Origin: Pseudaeromonas sharmana
GTDB taxonomy: Bacteria > Pseudomonadota > Gammaproteobacteria > Enterobacterales > Aeromonadaceae
Direction: 5' to 3'
DNA length: 64,000 nucleotides
NCBI RefSeq assembly: GCF_042649925.1
Contig: NZ_JBHSAF010000015.1
Coordinates: forward strand, 399,860-463,859
The notes under the pieces were generated by a model. That model saw only the letters and a list, made by a program, of their open reading frames with translations, was not told the DNA's origin and did no database searches. Below are positions 60,962 through 64,000 of this stretch, in pieces. Made by a program: the position numbers and the translations under genes. Position 1 is the stretch's first letter, and every line of letters starts with the position of its first letter.

Positions 60962-62128
60962 GTGAAAATTGCAGTTGCAGGGACAGGATATGTTGGCTTG
61001 TCTAATGCCATTTTGCTGGCACAGCACCACGAGGTCGTGACACTGGATATCAATGCCGAAAAGGTGGCGATGATTAACCGGCGTCAGTCACCGATTGTGG
61101 ACAAGGAAATTGAAGCCTACCTGCAAGAGAAACCCCTGAATCTCAGGGCCACGCTGGACAAGCACGAAGCGTATGCCGATGCCGAGTGGGTGATCATTGC
61201 CACGCCGACTGACTACGACGTCGATACCCATTATTTCAATACCCGCTCGGTCGAGGCGGTGATTCGCGATGTGATGGCCATCAACCCACGGGCCACCATG
61301 GTGATCAAATCGACGATACCGGTCGGATTTACGGCGCGTATCAGCCAGGAGTTGGGCTGCGACAACCTGATGTTCTCTCCTGAATTCCTGCGTGAAGGTC
61401 GGGCTTTGTATGACAACCTGCATCCATCGCGCATCATAGTCGGCGAGCGCTCGGCGCGTGGACAAGCATTCGCCGACCTGCTCAAGCAGGGGGCAGTCAA
61501 AGCGGATATTCCGGTGCTGCTGACCGACTCTAACGAGGCTGAGGCGATCAAGCTGTTTGCCAACACCTATCTGGCGATGCGGGTAGCCTACTTCAATGAA
61601 CTGGATACCTATGCCGAAACCCATGGTTTGAACAGCCGGCAGATCATTGACGGGGTGGGGCTCGATCCCCGAATTGGCAGTCACTACAACAATCCGTCGT
61701 TTGGTTATGGCGGTTATTGCCTGCCCAAAGATACCAAGCAATTGCTGGCCAATTACCATGAAGTGCCCAACACCCTGATCCGGGCCATTGTCGACTCCAA
61801 TACCACCCGCAAGGATTTCATCGCGGATTCGATCATTCGTCGTCAACCCAAAGTGGTAGGGGTCTATCGTCTGATCATGAAGGCCAACTCGGATAACTTC
61901 CGTGCCTCGTCGATTCAGGGTGTCATGAAGCGCATCAAGGCCAAGGGTATTGAGGTGGTGGTGTATGAGCCGGTACTCAAGGAGGGGCACTTCTTTAATT
62001 CGCGAGTGATCACCGATCTGCAGGAGTTCAAGGCCATCAGCGATGTGATTGTTTCTAACCGCATGACTCCGGAATTGGCCGATGTGGCTGACAAGGTGTA
62101 TACCCGCGATCTGTTCGGTAGCGATTAA
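60962..62128 (+). CDS. ugd: UDP-glucose 6-dehydrogenase
   Basis: 388 residues from GTG 60962 (AGGAG 7 bases upstream), equal to E. coli Ugd. Makes UDP-glucuronate in two NAD-dependent oxidations. GTGYVGLS at 7-14 is the NAD site, and catalytic Cys253 lies in GYGGYCLPKDTKQL. Lys/Asn in EAIKLFANTYLAMRVAYFN also fits. UDP-glucuronate could serve lipid A/pili glycan or capsule. Followed by a strong terminator. Confidence 0.97.
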   Translation: MKIAVAGTGYVGLSNAILLAQHHEVVTLDINAEKVAMINRRQSPIVDKEIEAYLQEKPLNLRATLDKHEAYADAEWVIIATPTDYDVDTHYFNTRSVEAVIRDVMAINPRATMVIKSTIPVGFTARISQELGCDNLMFSPEFLREGRALYDNLHPSRIIVGERSARGQAFADLLKQGAVKADIPVLLTDSNEAEAIKLFANTYLAMRVAYFNELDTYAETHGLNSRQIIDGVGLDPRIGSHYNNPSFGYGGYCLPKDTKQLLANYHEVPNTLIRAIVDSNTTRKDFIADSIIRRQPKVVGVYRLIMKANSDNFRASSIQGVMKRIKAKGIEVVVYEPVLKEGHFFNSRVITDLQEFKAISDVIVSNRMTPELADVADKVYTRDLFGSD

Positions 62129-62176
62129 GTCGGTAGCGATTCGGCACAGTCGCGTTGTCGCGGGCAGCCAAGTGGC

Positions 62177-62216
62177 AAAAAAAAGCAGGGTGGCAGCACT
62201 CTGCTTTTTTTGTTTT
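62177..62216 (+). terminator. Terminator of ugd
   Basis: 10-bp stem AAAAAAGCAG / CTGCTTTTTT with an internal partially paired loop (GGTGGCAGCACT), continuing TTTTTTTGTTTTT. A-rich/T-rich symmetric, so possibly bidirectional. Confidence 0.85.
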
Positions 62217-62441
62217 TGCCGTTCACAGCATAGGAAATTGGATGGCATGCACCTCGTATGGCGGCTGTCTTCGTAGCAAACGAGTCCTTATTTGTCTTTG
62301 TACTCAATAACTGGCCTGAATCGTTCGAATTTGTGCCACTGTTCACACCAAGATGTAAGCGCGCTGTTAAAAGTTTGATAAGGATCATGCGTCCTCCCAG
62401 GCCTAAGCTTGATTAAAAGTTCTCCAGGGCTGGGAGTTATC

Positions 62442-64000
62442 ATGCGTACTCAAACACTGCAAGCACCGATGACGGTGGTCGAATTCAAGGGTTCTGTTAA
62501 GGTCGTTGCCGAAAACGGTCAAACCAGAATGCTCAAACCCGGTGAAGTTCTGCCGGCAGGGACTGTGCTCCAGATCGACGATAAAGCCGAACTGCTGCTG
62601 CAGCCGGCGGTCGCGGTTGATACCGCTGCTGCGCCAGAAGGTGCTCCCGCTGGTGAGCCCGCGGCAGCACCTGCGGTGCCTGGAGGCGGTACTACGGCAG
62701 AAATTGCTGCCTTGCAGCAAGCCTTGTTGCAAGGGATTGATCCGACTCAACTTGAGGCGACGGCGGCAGGGGGCGCGCCGGCTGCGGGTGGCGGCGGTGG
62801 CGACGGCAGCGGCAACGGCGGTTTTATCACCGTCAGCCGTACTGGCGATGCGACACTGGCCGCTGCTGGCTATGACACCACGTATGATGCCTCTACATTG
62901 GTGGCGGCAGCCTCGTTTACCGGGGAAACGGTCGATGCGGCTATCCCGGCACCAATCCTGGCTCCGGATGCCAGCGAACTCGATGAGGCAAATCTTGATG
63001 CCGCCGATCAAGTCGATCCGGATCTGACCTCTGGCAGTGGCGCTGGTGAGGCGGACACCTTGGTCACCGGAAATCTGAATGTCGACTTCGGTGGTGGTTC
63101 CGGCACTGTGGCCTTTCAGCCCGTGGCTAATCAGCCTGCACTGACCTCTGGAGGGCAAACCATTGTCTGGAGCCTGTCCGACGATGGTCAAACGCTGGTG
63201 GGCAGCGTGGGTGATCAGACCATCATCACGCTGACCATTAACGCGGATGGCACCTACAGCGTGGATTTGGATGGCCCGCTGGATGGTGATGGCCTGCAAC
63301 CGGCATTTGGTATTACCGCAACCAATAGCGATGGATTAGCCACTGATTCCGCCATTGTCGTCACTATCGGCGACGATGAGCCGACCGCGGTGGATGACAG
63401 CAACAGCGTGGCTGAAGATGCCGATAACCTGACCATCACGGGCACTGTGCTGGCCAATGATACCCAGGGCGCCGATGGTGCCACGGTCACGCCACAGACG
63501 ATCGAGAACGAGCTCGGCTCGCTGGTACTCAATGCCGATGGCAGTTACAGCTTCACGCTGAACAATGCCAATCCTGCCGTCCAGGCCCTGACCGATGGTG
63601 AGAGCCTGACCCAGACCATCAGTTATCTCCTTACCGATGGCGACGGCGATACCAGTAGCGCCAATCTGACCATCACCATTACCGGCACCGACGATGGTGT
63701 CGTGGTCACCGATTTGACGCCGGCGGCCAGTGGCGGTGAAGGCGTCGTGGATGAGGATGACCTGGCCACCGGCTCCGACAGCAGCAAGGAGTCGCTGAGC
63801 GTGGACGGTGACTTTACCGTCAGCGCTCCGGATGGGTTATCGAGCATTACCGTCGGCGGCACCGTGATCACGCTGGCCAGTCTGCAGGGAGTCAGTGCCG
63901 ACAGTCCGATCCTGGTGACGACCGGCCTGGGAAACCAGCTGGCGATCACCGGTTTCAGCAACGGGGTGGTGAGTTACACCTACACGCTGCTGCAGAGCGA
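62442..64000 (+). CDS. LapA-type giant adhesin, N-terminal part (runs off window)
   Basis: Open to the end of the window: 519 codons and more beyond. ATG 62442 has GGGAG 5 bases before it. The first 127 residues are a retention module as in LapA: beta-rich VVEFKGSVKVVAENGQTRML and KPGEVLPAGTVLQI, then ALLQGIDPTQLEATAAGG. The LapG cleavage motif is Thr107-Ala108-Ala109-Gly110 (TAAG, at 62760-62771), just before a Gly-rich linker. From about residue 225 come bacterial Ig-like/VCBS repeats (AVDDSNSVAEDADNLTI, LVLNADGSYSFTLNNANP, TITGTDDG). The full gene probably carries RTX repeats and a type I secretion signal. No LapD/LapG/lapBCE in the window. Confidence 0.88.
   Translation, partial: MRTQTLQAPMTVVEFKGSVKVVAENGQTRMLKPGEVLPAGTVLQIDDKAELLLQPAVAVDTAAAPEGAPAGEPAAAPAVPGGGTTAEIAALQQALLQGIDPTQLEATAAGGAPAAGGGGGDGSGNGGFITVSRTGDATLAAAGYDTTYDASTLVAAASFTGETVDAAIPAPILAPDASELDEANLDAADQVDPDLTSGSGAGEADTLVTGNLNVDFGGGSGTVAFQPVANQPALTSGGQTIVWSLSDDGQTLVGSVGDQTIITLTINADGTYSVDLDGPLDGDGLQPAFGITATNSDGLATDSAIVVTIGDDEPTAVDDSNSVAEDADNLTITGTVLANDTQGADGATVTPQTIENELGSLVLNADGSYSFTLNNANPAVQALTDGESLTQTISYLLTDGDGDTSSANLTITITGTDDGVVVTDLTPAASGGEGVVDEDDLATGSDSSKESLSVDGDFTVSAPDGLSSITVGGTVITLASLQGVSADSPILVTTGLGNQLAITGFSNGVVSYTYTLLQS

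Overview
The window looks like a chromosome segment of a gammaproteobacterium near Aeromonadales. The gene order pepB - ndk - rlmN - pilW - rodZ - ispG - hisS - yfgM - bamB - der - yfgJ follows the order known from Escherichia coli and its relatives, and protein lengths and motifs match that lineage. The housekeeping DNA is moderately GC-rich. Genus is not decided from sequence alone.

Layout. 1-14261: two tandem PepB aminopeptidases (the first cut by the window edge), a convergent Gfo/Idh-type oxidoreductase with a long Pro/Ser/Thr tail, then the conserved ndk-to-yfgJ block (nucleotide balance, rRNA/tRNA methylation, type IV pilus and cell-shape assembly, isoprenoid synthesis, histidyl-tRNA synthesis, outer-membrane assembly, ribosome assembly). 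14873-18763: purL behind a strong promoter and a PurR-like operator. 19054-24714: envelope genes (nlpC-like, DUF1439, cardiolipin synthase, DUF945, SIMPL) and purU. 24905-29637: a leftward BMP-type (nucleoside-like) ABC uptake operon with its own promoter and a PurR-like box.

30017-56084 is one large surface-polysaccharide locus. It opens with a JUMPStart/ops element (RfaH recruitment signal) followed by a multi-SLBB outer-membrane exporter, a Wzz chain-length regulator, a striking 15-copy tandem array of a REP-like element, the yjbEFGH (gfcABCD-like) genes, an AT-rich Wzx/Wzy cassette with six glycosyltransferases, manC-manB (GDP-mannose), wbaP (initiating sugar-phosphate transferase) and rmlDACB (dTDP-L-rhamnose). 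Together these predict a Wzx/Wzy-dependent O-antigen or group-4-capsule-like polymer containing rhamnose and probably mannose. No Wzc/Etk kinase or Wzb/Etp phosphatase is present in the window.

56137-57440 is a REPtron: a RAYT transposase (HUH/Y1) embedded in about 16 REP elements, many in composite inverted pairs. The same REP head makes up the tandem array 22 kb upstream, immediately behind wzz. Downstream come an MBL/beta-CASP RNase-like protein, a PglL/WaaL-type O-oligosaccharide ligase, ugd, and the start of a giant LapA-type adhesin whose N-terminal retention module carries a TAAG LapG-cleavage motif. The adhesin runs off the end of the window.

No tRNA, rRNA, CRISPR array or prophage was recognised. 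Strongest items for follow-up: the REP array plus RAYT pair, the ops-controlled G4C-like locus without a kinase, the terminator directly in front of rmlD, the adhesin cleavage site, and the PurR-like boxes at purL and the ABC operon.
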